A stretch of DNA of 10,721 nucleotides from an uncultured Rhodospirillaceae bacterium (GCA_900320035.1 ONQU01000031.1:1-10721), one strand, 5' to 3'; numbered from the stretch's first letter, positions 1-6,303 are shown. A program made the numbers and translations. The notes: generated from the letters alone by a model not told the origin.

Positions 1-36
1 AGTTCGAAGATTGTACACTCCGTGCAGCCACTAATG

Positions 37-60
37 AGCCCCCGAAAGGGGGCTTTTTTT
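37..60 (+). terminator. Rho-independent terminator of an upstream unit
   Basis: A perfect 7-bp GC-rich stem (AGCCCCC at 37-43, GGGGGCT at 48-54) closes a GAAA tetraloop and runs into seven T residues. It terminates + strand transcription entering from the left. The 36 bases before it contain a possible stop codon (TAA at 32-34, ten codons open in that frame), but the gene or RNA it belongs to cannot be identified from so little sequence. Confidence 0.93.
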
Positions 61-73
61 AGTTAAATATAAT

Positions 74-190
74 CGTCATCCCTCGAGGTGTACTGCGTAT
101 CACCTCGTCAAGGAATCTTATCTTTGCGTAGCGCTAATTCTATTTAATTCGGAGACCCCTCGACAGTTTCTGCGAAATCGAGGGACGACA
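74..190. repeat. REP/BIME-like palindromic repeat element
   Basis: Two outer arms, GTCATCCCTCGA at 75-86 and TCGAGGGACGAC at 178-189, are inverted copies matching at 11 of 12 positions. Each end also forms its own hairpin: CGAGGTG/CACCTCG at 84-90 and 101-107, and CCCTCGA/TCGAGGG at 157-163 and 178-184. The GTCATCC...GAATCTT and GGAGACCC...GACGAC wording resembles the dispersed palindromic repeats common between genes in many proteobacteria. No coding potential is seen. Copy number elsewhere in the genome cannot be seen here, so the repeat assignment is by resemblance. Confidence 0.6.
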
Positions 191-200
191 GTTTAAAGTG

Positions 201-261
201 AAATGAAACTCCACCGGCATAAGCCTGTGGTATCATTTTAGGTCAAGCCAAGCTTGTCCTA
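201..261. repeat. Two back-to-back imperfect hairpins
   Basis: The first hairpin (201-238) pairs AAATGA with TCATTT outside, and CCAC/GTGG plus GGC/GCC inside, around a four-base ATAA loop. The second (239-261) pairs TAGG with CCTA and CAAGC with GCTTG around CAA, with a single T-T mismatch. They abut each other and lie just right of the palindromic repeat at 74-190. Neither is followed by a T run, so they are not ordinary terminators. They may be more repeat units or part of a structured RNA; function unknown. Confidence 0.45.
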
Positions 262-301
262 CATCTACCCGCTAACGCAAGTAGTGTTACGTTCGAATCA
301 T

Positions 302-338
302 AAAAAAAACACCTTGCTATTTTCGTGCAAGGTGTTTT
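302..338 (-). terminator. rplQ terminator
   Basis: On the minus strand an 8-bp stem (GCAAGGTG/CACCTTGC, + positions 327-334 and 310-317) extended by A-T pairs is followed by a run of eight T. It lies about 20 bases past the rplQ stop, so rplQ ends its transcript here. The flanking A and T tracts could also give some termination on the + strand. Confidence 0.9.
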
Positions 339-358
339 GCAAAATCCAATTCAGAAAA

Positions 359-817
359 TTATTTTTCTGCTGTTTCTGCGGCTTCTTTAGCGGCTTCAGC
401 TTCGGCGGCAGCTTTTTGTTCAGCAACGCGAGCTAAATCTTTAGCGCCTTTAGCGTTAACATCACGATCGACCAATTCAATAATGGCCATCGGCGCGCAG
501 TCACCATAACGGAAACCGGCTTTGAGAACGCGGGTATAACCACCGTTGCGTTCTTTATAGCGTTCTGCTAAAGTTGAAAACAGCTTAGAAACAACTTCAT
601 TGTCGCGCAAGAAAGCAGCGGCCAGACGACGGCTGTTCAAATCGCCTTTTTTAGCATAAGTAATCATATGATCGGCAAAAGTACGAAGTTCTTTAGCGCG
701 GGTTAATGTTATTGTAATTTGTTCATGCGTCAGCAAGGCATTTGTTAAATTTGAAAACAATGCGCGTCTTTGGCTGGTCGGCATATTAAATTTGCGATGT
801 GCATCACCATGTCTCAT
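359..817 (-). CDS. rplQ: 50S ribosomal protein L17
   Basis: Ribosomal protein L17, a large-subunit protein near the polypeptide exit tunnel. The 152-residue product begins MRHGDAHRKF, the family's hallmark N terminus, followed by the conserved core with TRAKELRTFADHMI (39-52) and a glycine-rich YTRVLKAGFRYGD segment (94-106). The last 20 or so residues are a low-complexity Ala/Glu/Lys tail. The start at 817 is chosen because AAAGGA (825-830) sits seven bases upstream and L17 homologues begin exactly here; the frame stays open 26 codons further up to 895 without family similarity. Normally rplQ directly follows rpoA, but rpoA is not upstream here: about 500 non-coding bases separate it from rpoD on the other strand. 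It therefore looks monocistronic, with its own terminator at 302-338. Confidence 0.97.
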   Translation of the reverse strand: MRHGDAHRKFNMPTSQRRALFSNLTNALLTHEQITITLTRAKELRTFADHMITYAKKGDLNSRRLAAAFLRDNEVVSKLFSTLAERYKERNGGYTRVLKAGFRYGDCAPMAIIELVDRDVNAKGAKDLARVAEQKAAAEAEAAKEAAETAEK

Positions 818-1258
818 TTTAAAATCCTTTCTAAAATCTGTTGTGCTTTGCGAGGGCAAAGCGGATAAAACCATGATTTCTACTACGATATTCATAAATA
901 GAAATCTTCAATTTCGCTACGCTTGTAACATATATAATTTGCAAATGCAAGCAGATTCTGCAAAAGAATGAAAAATGATGAAGTATTAAATGCAAAATCA
1001 AGCAGATAAAGTTCAAAATATGAAGTGTTATACTGCTGCAAAAAGCCTGATTTTAGACGATTCGCACGATTCGCTTTCAGAAGGTTGAAAGAAGGTATAT
1101 AGGCACTGTAAAACAAAGTCAGAGCGGATATCGGTTGCTTTAAGATGATGATAAAAATATGCTAAATTATAAAAATATACGTTTTTTCAAAGTGTTATAT
1201 AGATGTTTCCGACAAAACAAGGGGGGCTTGAAATTTATAATCTATTGAAAAGCATTGG
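818..1258. other. AT-rich intergenic region between rplQ and rpoD
   Basis: About 440 bases between divergent rplQ and rpoD with no convincing gene; minus-strand reading frames here are short and lack ribosome sites or family resemblance. It should hold the rplQ promoter and leader, but I find only weak candidates, for example a minus-strand TATAAT at 1166-1171 with a poor -35. Visible structure includes a perfect 6-bp hairpin at 845-862 (GCTTTG/CAAAGC) some 14 bases before the rplQ Shine-Dalgarno, an inverted pair TTTGCA/TGCAAA around 938-964, related direct copies of a GCAAG/TCAAGCAGAT motif near 945-1005, and a tandem 9-bp duplication ACGATTCGC at 1057-1074. Confidence 0.6.
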
Positions 1259-1287
1259 TTGACATATTAAATAATTTTCACTATAAT
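1259..1287 (+). promoter_or_regulatory. Perfect-consensus sigma-70 promoter of rpoD
   Basis: TTGACA (1259-1264), a 17-base spacer and TATAAT (1282-1287) match the sigma-70 consensus at all twelve positions. Transcription should start near 1294, giving a leader of about 58 bases before the rpoD start at 1352. If used by the housekeeping factor, this promoter would be recognised by the product of the gene it drives. Confidence 0.9.
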
Positions 1288-1351
1288 GCCGCGCTAGCGA
1301 AATTATAATCCGTTAAGGATGCTAAAAAATCGATTTTTTTTAAGGAACGTT

Positions 1352-3442
1352 ATGGCTGAAGAAAATAATCAAAACACTTACGATGGCACAACCGTTGAAT
1401 CGTCTGCCGTTGATGCGGCAGCGGCTACTTTGCGTCACCTCTTAGCCAAGGGGCGCAAAACAGGCTACATTACAATGGAGGAGCTGAATAAAGCTTTGCC
1501 GCCGGAAAAATTAACTTCAGAAAAAATTGAAGATATAATGTCAAGTATTTCTGATATGGGTATCAATATTGTGGCTGACTCTGATAGCGATGAGGAGGAG
1601 GCTGAATCCGATAATTTTGAGTATGATGAAGAAGACGGTGAAAATGATGATATCGGTAATATTGATAGCAAAGATTTAGGACATTCAGATGATCCGGTAC
1701 GCATGTATCTTAAGGAAATGGGCTTAGTTGAATTGCTTTCACGCGAAGGTGAAATTGCCATATCTAAGCGCATTGAAGCCGGTAAAACGGTAATGATTGG
1801 CGGTCTGTGCGAAAGTCCGATGACCATTAAGGCAATTGCCGGTTGGCGTGATGATTTGGAAAACGGCACCTTGCAACTGCGAGACATTGTTGATTTAGAA
1901 ATGATGTATGGTGACGATTCAGAGGCGATGGTATTTGACGATGAAACCGACAACAACAGTGTCGATGATTTAGAAAAAGTTACTAAAGAACTTAATGAGA
2001 AAAATCTCGATGATATTGATGATGATTTAGCCAATGATATTGATATTGAAGGCGATGTCAGCGATGAAATGGAAGAAGTTGAGGAAGATGAAGATACTAT
2101 TTCGCCGCTTGATGACGGCGAAGATGGTGCTATTGCCGAAGATGAAGATGATAATGACAGCGGCGGCCGGAGCACAACCTCAATTACCGCCATGGAAAAT
2201 ATGTTAATGCAGCCGGTGTTAGACATCTTAAATAAAATTTCTAATCAATATGATAATTTGAAGAAAATTCAAAGTCAGCGTATGGCGTCAATTCTTTCAG
2301 GGCGGAAGATTATTCCGGCCACCGAACGGCGCTACTTGAATTTGAAAAAAGAATTGGTTGAGTTGATGAGCTCAATTCATTTGAATAGCGCCAAAGTTGA
2401 ACAGCTCGTCAATCAGCTTAATGATATGAATAATCGTTTGATGAGCCAAGAAGGTAAACTGTTACGCTATGCCATGTCGTGCAAAATAAAACGCGAGGAC
2501 TTTTTGGAAGCATATCAAAAATCGGAATTGGACCCGAATTGGCTCGATAAGATTTCCATGAAAAAAGACAAGCACTGGGCTGCTTTTGTGGAAAAATATA
2601 AGAATGAGATTATTGAAATACGCCAAAATGTGGCACAGATGGCACAAGAATGCGGTTTGCCAATCAGCGAATATCGCAAAATGGTCGATACAATAAAGAA
2701 AGGCGAACGTGAAGCTGAACGTGCGAAAAAAGAAATGATCGAAGCCAACTTACGTTTGGTGATTTCAATTGCGAAAAAATATACCAATCGCGGTATGCAA
2801 TTTTTGGACTTGATTCAAGAGGGCAATATCGGCTTGATGAAAGCGGTTGATAAGTTTGAATATCGCCGCGGTTACAAATTTTCCACTTATGCAACATGGT
2901 GGATCAGGCAGGCAATTACGCGTTCAATTGCCGATCAAGCACGCACCATTCGTATTCCGGTACACATGATTGAAACCATCAATAAATTGGTGCGCACATC
3001 GCGGCAAATGCTTATTGAAATGGGGCGTGAGCCGGTGCCTGAGGAATTGGCAAAACGGCTATCGATGCCACTGGAAAAAATTCGCAAGGTAATGAAAATT
3101 GCTAAAGAACCGGTTAGTTTGGAAGCACCGGTGGGTGATGAAGAAGATTCATCTTTGGGTGATTTTATTGCTGACGAGAGTGTGTTGCAACCGCTTGATA
3201 TGGCAATTCACAGTAATTTGAAAGAAACCTGCACGCGCATTTTATCGTCACTAACACCGCGTGAGGAGCGTGTTTTGCGTATGCGTTTCGGTATCGGTAT
3301 GAACACGGACCACACGTTGGAAGAAGTTGGTAAGCAATTTAATGTGACGCGCGAGCGTATTCGGCAAATTGAGGCCAAAGCATTACGTAAATTGAAACAT
3401 CCGAGCCGTTCGCGTAAATTGCGTTCATTCCTCGATCAATAA
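1352..3442 (+). CDS. rpoD: RNA polymerase primary sigma factor RpoD (sigma-70)
   Basis: Housekeeping sigma factor that directs RNA polymerase to -10/-35 promoters. In the 696-residue product, region 1.1 lies at about 22-75, region 1.2 at 114-142 (DPVRMYLKEMG), a non-conserved region at about 143-450, region 2 at about 458-535 including the melting segment YKFSTYATWWIRQ (508-520), region 3 at about 536-615 and region 4 at about 620-694 with the -35-reading helix VTRERIRQIEAKALRKL (665-681). Two acidic stretches stand out: 76-114, and an Asp/Glu-rich insert at about 187-270 where nearly half the residues are acidic. The start at 1352 is favoured because AAGGA (1342-1346) precedes it at normal spacing; an in-frame ATG at 1319 would add 11 residues, but its AAGG abuts the codon. 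dnaG, a frequent upstream neighbour, is absent. A terminator follows at 3466-3497. Confidence 0.98.
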   Translation: MAEENNQNTYDGTTVESSAVDAAAATLRHLLAKGRKTGYITMEELNKALPPEKLTSEKIEDIMSSISDMGINIVADSDSDEEEAESDNFEYDEEDGENDDIGNIDSKDLGHSDDPVRMYLKEMGLVELLSREGEIAISKRIEAGKTVMIGGLCESPMTIKAIAGWRDDLENGTLQLRDIVDLEMMYGDDSEAMVFDDETDNNSVDDLEKVTKELNEKNLDDIDDDLANDIDIEGDVSDEMEEVEEDEDTISPLDDGEDGAIAEDEDDNDSGGRSTTSITAMENMLMQPVLDILNKISNQYDNLKKIQSQRMASILSGRKIIPATERRYLNLKKELVELMSSIHLNSAKVEQLVNQLNDMNNRLMSQEGKLLRYAMSCKIKREDFLEAYQKSELDPNWLDKISMKKDKHWAAFVEKYKNEIIEIRQNVAQMAQECGLPISEYRKMVDTIKKGEREAERAKKEMIEANLRLVISIAKKYTNRGMQFLDLIQEGNIGLMKAVDKFEYRRGYKFSTYATWWIRQAITRSIADQARTIRIPVHMIETINKLVRTSRQMLIEMGREPVPEELAKRLSMPLEKIRKVMKIAKEPVSLEAPVGDEEDSSLGDFIADESVLQPLDMAIHSNLKETCTRILSSLTPREERVLRMRFGIGMNTDHTLEEVGKQFNVTRERIRQIEAKALRKLKHPSRSRKLRSFLDQ

Positions 3443-3465
3443 AGAAGATTTGGAGTTTACGAAAC

Positions 3466-3497
3466 AACGCTTGCGGACAAAATCCGGAGCGTTTTTT
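3466..3497 (+). terminator. rpoD terminator
   Basis: AACGCT (3466-3471) pairs with AGCGTT (3488-3493), with an inner GGA/TCC pairing, and runs into six T. It lies 24 bases after the rpoD stop and before the promoter of the next gene, so rpoD is a single-gene unit. Confidence 0.88.
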
Positions 3498-3538
3498 GTT
3501 ATTTCACGATTAAAACAAATTGCCAAAAAATTTTTTTG

Positions 3539-3575
3539 TTGATTTTTAACAAATTTGTGCTATAATGAGTATAAT
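3539..3575 (+). promoter_or_regulatory. Promoter with duplicated -10 for the exported Cys/His protein
   Basis: TTGATT (3539-3544), a 16-base spacer and TATAAT (3561-3566) preceded by TGC, which makes an extended -10. A second TATAAT lies nine bases further on (3570-3575). The transcript would start near 3573 or about nine bases later, leaving a very short leader (about 10-20 bases) before ATG 3592. Starting from the second -10 would cut into the Shine-Dalgarno GGGAG at 3579-3583, so the first is the likelier functional site. Confidence 0.8.
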
Positions 3576-3591
3576 ACAGGGAGAATAAACG

Positions 3592-4872
3592 ATGGCTTCA
3601 TGGTTGAAAAAGTATGGTTTGGCGGCGCTGATGATGCTTGGCGGAAAAAATGTACAAGCACAAGAAGGTGGTGCACCACTATCGACCGATAATGATGTAA
3701 AAGCAGCCGCGAATGTGACAACACCGATTGTCGAAAATGCGGATTCTACTTATGTTTTACAACCTAGTGAAGATATAAAACAAACCAATTCGAATGAAGA
3801 GATAAAAAAACGGCCGACGATTGATGTTTCCATAGTTGACAAGTTAGGTCAGGTTTGGCTGAAAACAAAGGAAGGTAAGCAAGCTATTAATAATTATATT
3901 GACGCCGTGATGGCGGTGATGCCGGAAGCACAATTGCCGGTTTTAACCTCTGACGATGTTTATGCCTTAAAAGCTATGTGCAAAATATCTGCTGACGAAA
4001 AGTGTATAGGAATGTTTCCGAACAGCAGCTTGGAATATGATGCTCAAGATTTGTTGACCATGCAGCCGGATATGGTCGAAAAGTTGGATTCATGCTCGAG
4101 AAATTATGTTAAACCGGAGCGAATGCCGTGGGGAGATTGCGCGCAGGCGGTTAAAAATTATATGGGGCTTACGGGTTTGGTTGATAAGGATGATATGGAA
4201 AAAATAGCTTCGGCATATCAATTGATTGATTATTTCCGTAATTCTGAAAATTTTGAATTGCGGAAACTGAAAAATGCCGAAGATGTGTATAAGGTGCGAC
4301 CGGGGACATTTATGGTTTTGGATAAAGGGGAAACGCCGCACGGACATACCTTATTGGCAATTGATATGAAAGACAATCAAGAAGCGCAATATACGAATGA
4401 ATATGGCGAAATATATGATTATTCGCCGATTGGACAGCGTGCCGACAAAGAATCGCCGAATATCAAATTGCAACGTGGTAACGGGAAAAAATATGGTGCG
4501 CCGTATGGCGGATTTACGATATTGACCAAAATAGGTGATAGAACATTTAATAAAGAGTTGGTTAATGAAGCAAAAGAGGAACAAATTGCCGAATTTCGCA
4601 GCACGTTTATTGCCAAGGAAGACGCTGTTCCGTTATTAAAGGCGCCGACACCGACTCAATTATTAAAGCGGTGGACGGATAAAAAAGCAGAATTGCAAGA
4701 GGAACAAGAGGGTGAGTTGAGCTATGTTGCACATCCGAAGTTTCGTTGGTTGGCTAACGGGGTGAAAAGTTATCATCATAAATATAAAAGAGGCGGTCGC
4801 CGTTCTCGTTCTTATCGGTCAGGGACGAGCCGTTTGGCTCAAAAACGCAGTTCCAGAGGCGGTCGCCAATAA
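3592..4872 (+). CDS. Exported protein, possible papain-like Cys/His hydrolase, Arg-rich tail
   Basis: A 426-residue protein I do not recognise by family. It starts after GGGAG (3579-3583) and has a Sec-type signal peptide (KK at 6-7, hydrophobic 9-18, likely cleavage after VQA or AQ at 23-24), so it should act in the periplasm or outside the cell. A variable Asn/Asp/Thr-rich linker (25-75) leads to a mixed helical region. The centre carries PWGDCAQAV (179-187), then VRPGTFMVLD (235-244) and PHGHTLLAIDM (249-259). This order, Cys at the start of a helix then His on a strand, resembles NlpC/P60 or CHAP cell-wall hydrolases with C183 and H252 as a possible catalytic pair; this is inference from pattern only. 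Other cysteines are C130, C138 and C168. The last 30 residues are Arg/Ser/Gly-rich and could bind a polyanion. It forms a single-gene unit between rpoD and rplL. Confidence 0.9.
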   Translation: MASWLKKYGLAALMMLGGKNVQAQEGGAPLSTDNDVKAAANVTTPIVENADSTYVLQPSEDIKQTNSNEEIKKRPTIDVSIVDKLGQVWLKTKEGKQAINNYIDAVMAVMPEAQLPVLTSDDVYALKAMCKISADEKCIGMFPNSSLEYDAQDLLTMQPDMVEKLDSCSRNYVKPERMPWGDCAQAVKNYMGLTGLVDKDDMEKIASAYQLIDYFRNSENFELRKLKNAEDVYKVRPGTFMVLDKGETPHGHTLLAIDMKDNQEAQYTNEYGEIYDYSPIGQRADKESPNIKLQRGNGKKYGAPYGGFTILTKIGDRTFNKELVNEAKEEQIAEFRSTFIAKEDAVPLLKAPTPTQLLKRWTDKKAELQEEQEGELSYVAHPKFRWLANGVKSYHHKYKRGGRRSRSYRSGTSRLAQKRSSRGGRQ

Positions 4873-4890
4873 ATATAAAATTTGTAAACA

Positions 4891-4926
4891 AAAAAATTCC
4901 CAAAGCAAAGCCTTGGGAATTTTTTT
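4891..4926. terminator. Bidirectional terminator between convergent genes
   Basis: AAAAAATTCCCAA (4891-4903) and its complement TTGGGAATTTTTT (4913-4925) form a symmetric stem with an A tract on the left and a T tract on the right, so either strand ends in a U run. It lies 18 bases past the exported-protein stop on the + strand and 15 bases past the rplL stop on the minus strand. It therefore stops rplJL transcription with no read-through toward rpoB. Confidence 0.93.
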
Positions 4927-4941
4927 AAGCTAAACCGAAAA

Positions 4942-5313
4942 TTACTTCAATTCAACCTTAGCGCCAGCGGCTTCAAGCTTAGCTTTAATAGCATCAGCTT
5001 CATCCTTCGGTGCACCTTCTTTAACAGTCTTCGGTGCACCTTCAACCAAGTCTTTAGCTTCTTTCAAGCCAAGGCCGGTAATGGCACGAACTTCTTTAAT
5101 GACGTTAATCTTGTTAGCGCCGGCATCAGCCAACACAACATCGAATTCCGTCTTTTCTTCAGCAGCGGCAGCAGCACCACCAGCAGCGCCGGCAACAGCA
5201 ACGGCGGCGGCAGCGGAAACGCCCCACTTTTCTTCTAACATTTTTGCTAAATCAGCTGCTTCCATAACGGTTAAAGCTGATAATTCATCTACTAATTTGG
5301 CTAAATCTGCCAT
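4942..5313 (-). CDS. rplL: 50S ribosomal protein L7/L12
   Basis: L7/L12, the multi-copy stalk protein of the large subunit that recruits and activates translational GTPases; it is held on the ribosome by L10. At 123 residues it has normal length. The N-terminal dimerisation domain (1-32) is followed by an Ala/Gly/Val hinge (33-51) and the compact C-terminal domain (53-123) with the conserved KINVIKEVRAITGLGLKEAK segment (68-87). GGAG at 5321-5324 sits seven bases before the ATG. It follows rplJ after an unusually long 178-base gap and ends at the shared terminator at 4891-4926, so the usual downstream rpoB and rpoC are missing from this locus. Confidence 0.98.
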   Translation of the reverse strand: MADLAKLVDELSALTVMEAADLAKMLEEKWGVSAAAAVAVAGAAGGAAAAAEEKTEFDVVLADAGANKINVIKEVRAITGLGLKEAKDLVEGAPKTVKEGAPKDEADAIKAKLEAAGAKVELK

Positions 5314-5424
5314 TGTTTTTCTCCAATAAAGTTTAATTCAATTACAATATTAAAAACCGTTTTACAATAACGAAGCCTCAAGAAGTTTTAATTTTAGGCT
5401 GCTTATTACGCCGTGATTTTTAAG

Positions 5425-5451
5425 CGCTGTGTACAACAAGGTACATAAGCG
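5425..5451 (-). other. Hairpin in the rplJ-rplL gap
   Basis: Inside the 178-base space between rplJ and rplL, CGCT/AGCG outside and TGTAC/GTACA inside form a stem of nine pairs with a small asymmetric internal loop and a six-base loop. It has no T run after it on the minus strand, so it is not a standard terminator. An RNA processing site or a stabilising structure that helps set L12 above L10 output is possible but unproven. Confidence 0.4.
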
Positions 5452-5491
5452 AAAAAATTACAAGTAAGAAGCGCATAAAATTGAAACCAAA

Positions 5492-5974
5492 CTAGGCGGC
5501 CTCCTTCTCGCTATAAGCCTTGAAAACGCGAGCCATCTTAGCAGCAGGAGCTTGCAACAGGCCAATGAGTTTCGCTCTAAGCTCATCCATCGACGGAATA
5601 GAAGCTAATTGCTTAATGTCGTTAATGGTTAACACCTTATCGGTTAACGCACCACCAACAATAACCAATTTTTCATTTTCTTTAGCGAATTCAACACACG
5701 CTTTGCAGGCAGAAATCGGATCATCGGCATAAGCCATAATAATCGGCCCTTTGAATAAATCTGCCAAAGGCGCAAAGTTAGTATCTTTAACAGCTAAGCG
5801 AGCAATACGGTTTTTAGTAACTCTGATAGAAGCGCCGGCTTCACGAATTTTGTTTCTTAAAGCATCAGCTTCTGCTACGGTAATGCCTTTATATTCAGCC
5901 AAAACCACAGAGCCAGCTTTATTAAACACATCGTTTAACAAGCCTAACAATTCTGTTTTTTCTTCGCGGTTCAC
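5492..5974 (-). CDS. rplJ: 50S ribosomal protein L10
   Basis: L10 anchors L7/L12 dimers to the ribosome and, as the L10-L12 complex, represses its own mRNA. The 160-residue product shows the typical N terminus NREEKTELLGLLND (2-15), VVLAEYKGITV (23-33), the RVTKNRIARLAV segment (51-62), KGPIIMAYADDP (74-85) and a C-terminal helix (about 138-160, LLQAPAAKMARVF) that carries the L12 sites. The start is GTG: an in-frame TAA lies immediately upstream, and GGAGAC (5981-5986) is six bases before the GTG. It is preceded by an L10-type leader and its own strong promoter, and followed by rplL. rplK and rplA are not upstream; the neighbour there is the ScsB/DsbD-type gene. Confidence 0.97.
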   Translation of the reverse strand: MNREEKTELLGLLNDVFNKAGSVVLAEYKGITVAEADALRNKIREAGASIRVTKNRIARLAVKDTNFAPLADLFKGPIIMAYADDPISACKACVEFAKENEKLVIVGGALTDKVLTINDIKQLASIPSMDELRAKLIGLLQAPAAKMARVFKAYSEKEAA

Positions 5975-6220
5975 TTATTTGTCTCCATACGAAAAGTTAT
6001 AATTTTCACGCCATTTTTAACAACGGCTGAAAACCGTTACCAAATCCACAATTACATCTGCTCAGATATAAAAGTGGCACCTAAAACCTGTCCGAAGGGG
6101 AGAAAAGATATTTTTTTCAAATCTTTAAGTTCACTCCGTCTGCGTGGGAAATTAAGGCTTTATTGTTAAAACCGCCCACGGTCTTGGACAGCGATGAACA
6201 CAGAAATTTTGCATTCATTG
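5975..6220 (-). promoter_or_regulatory. L10 (rplJ) autoregulatory mRNA leader
   Basis: About 246 untranslated bases separate the predicted start site near 6220 from rplJ. On the minus strand CGTGGG (6175-6180) pairs with CCCACG (6143-6148), immediately followed by CAGACGGAGTGAACTT, a motif I recall from alphaproteobacterial rplJ leaders. An alternative CCGT/ACGG pairing gives the stem-plus-bulge layout expected of a kink-turn site for the L10-L12 complex. A second hairpin, AACGG/CCGTT (6022-6026 and 6034-6038), lies 35 bases above the ribosome site and may be part of the switch that hides it. The family is established; the exact fold here is inferred by eye. Confidence 0.75.
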
Positions 6221-6226
6221 CCTGTG

Positions 6227-6255
6227 CTTATATTATAAACTTTAGCGCTTGTCAA
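6227..6255 (-). promoter_or_regulatory. Strong promoter of rplJL
   Basis: On the minus strand TTGACA (+ 6250-6255), a 17-base spacer and TATAAG (+ 6227-6232) match consensus at eleven of twelve positions. It starts 49 bases beyond the dsbD stop and feeds the L10 leader. I see no clear terminator between the DsbD-type gene and this promoter, so some read-through from that gene into rplJL is possible. Confidence 0.9.
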
Positions 6256-6303
6256 GATGATTTTTCACATAACGGTGAAATTATTCATTCCAATGATATT
6301 TTT

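Noticed and set aside
1..36. Possible 3' end of a tRNA (TTCGA then ...GCCA)
   Set aside because: Placing TTCGA as the T-loop puts A instead of the needed C after the loop, the stem does not pair, and the distance to CCA is wrong.
254..436. 60-codon + strand frame at the left edge
   Set aside because: Runs through the rplQ terminator and the antisense of the rplQ 3' end; Cys/Phe-rich shadow of Ala/Glu codons.
818..895. 26-codon upstream extension of rplQ
   Set aside because: No family similarity or ribosome site, whereas AAAGGA precedes the MRHG start that L17 proteins share.
831..1116. Two short minus-strand frames between rplQ and rpoD
   Set aside because: Low-complexity, Phe/Leu/Ile-rich reading of AT-rich DNA, overlapping each other, with no Shine-Dalgarno; no remnant of rpoA is seen in them.
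1227..1260. CTTGAAA upstream of rpoD as a heat-shock (RpoH) promoter
   Set aside because: No matching -10 element at the required distance; the perfect sigma-70 promoter nearby explains expression.
1465..2226. 253-codon open frame antisense to rpoD, Ser-rich
   Set aside because: It mirrors the Asp/Glu codons (GAT/GAA) of the acidic part of RpoD, which read as Ser/Ile/Phe on the other strand; composition artefact with no ribosome site.
5081..5329. Ala-rich open frame antisense to rplL
   Set aside because: Shadow of the GC-rich Ala hinge codons of L7/L12.
6263..6280. TTTCAC/GTGAAA hairpin as the terminator of the DsbD-type gene
   Set aside because: Only six weak pairs and no T run after it on the minus strand.
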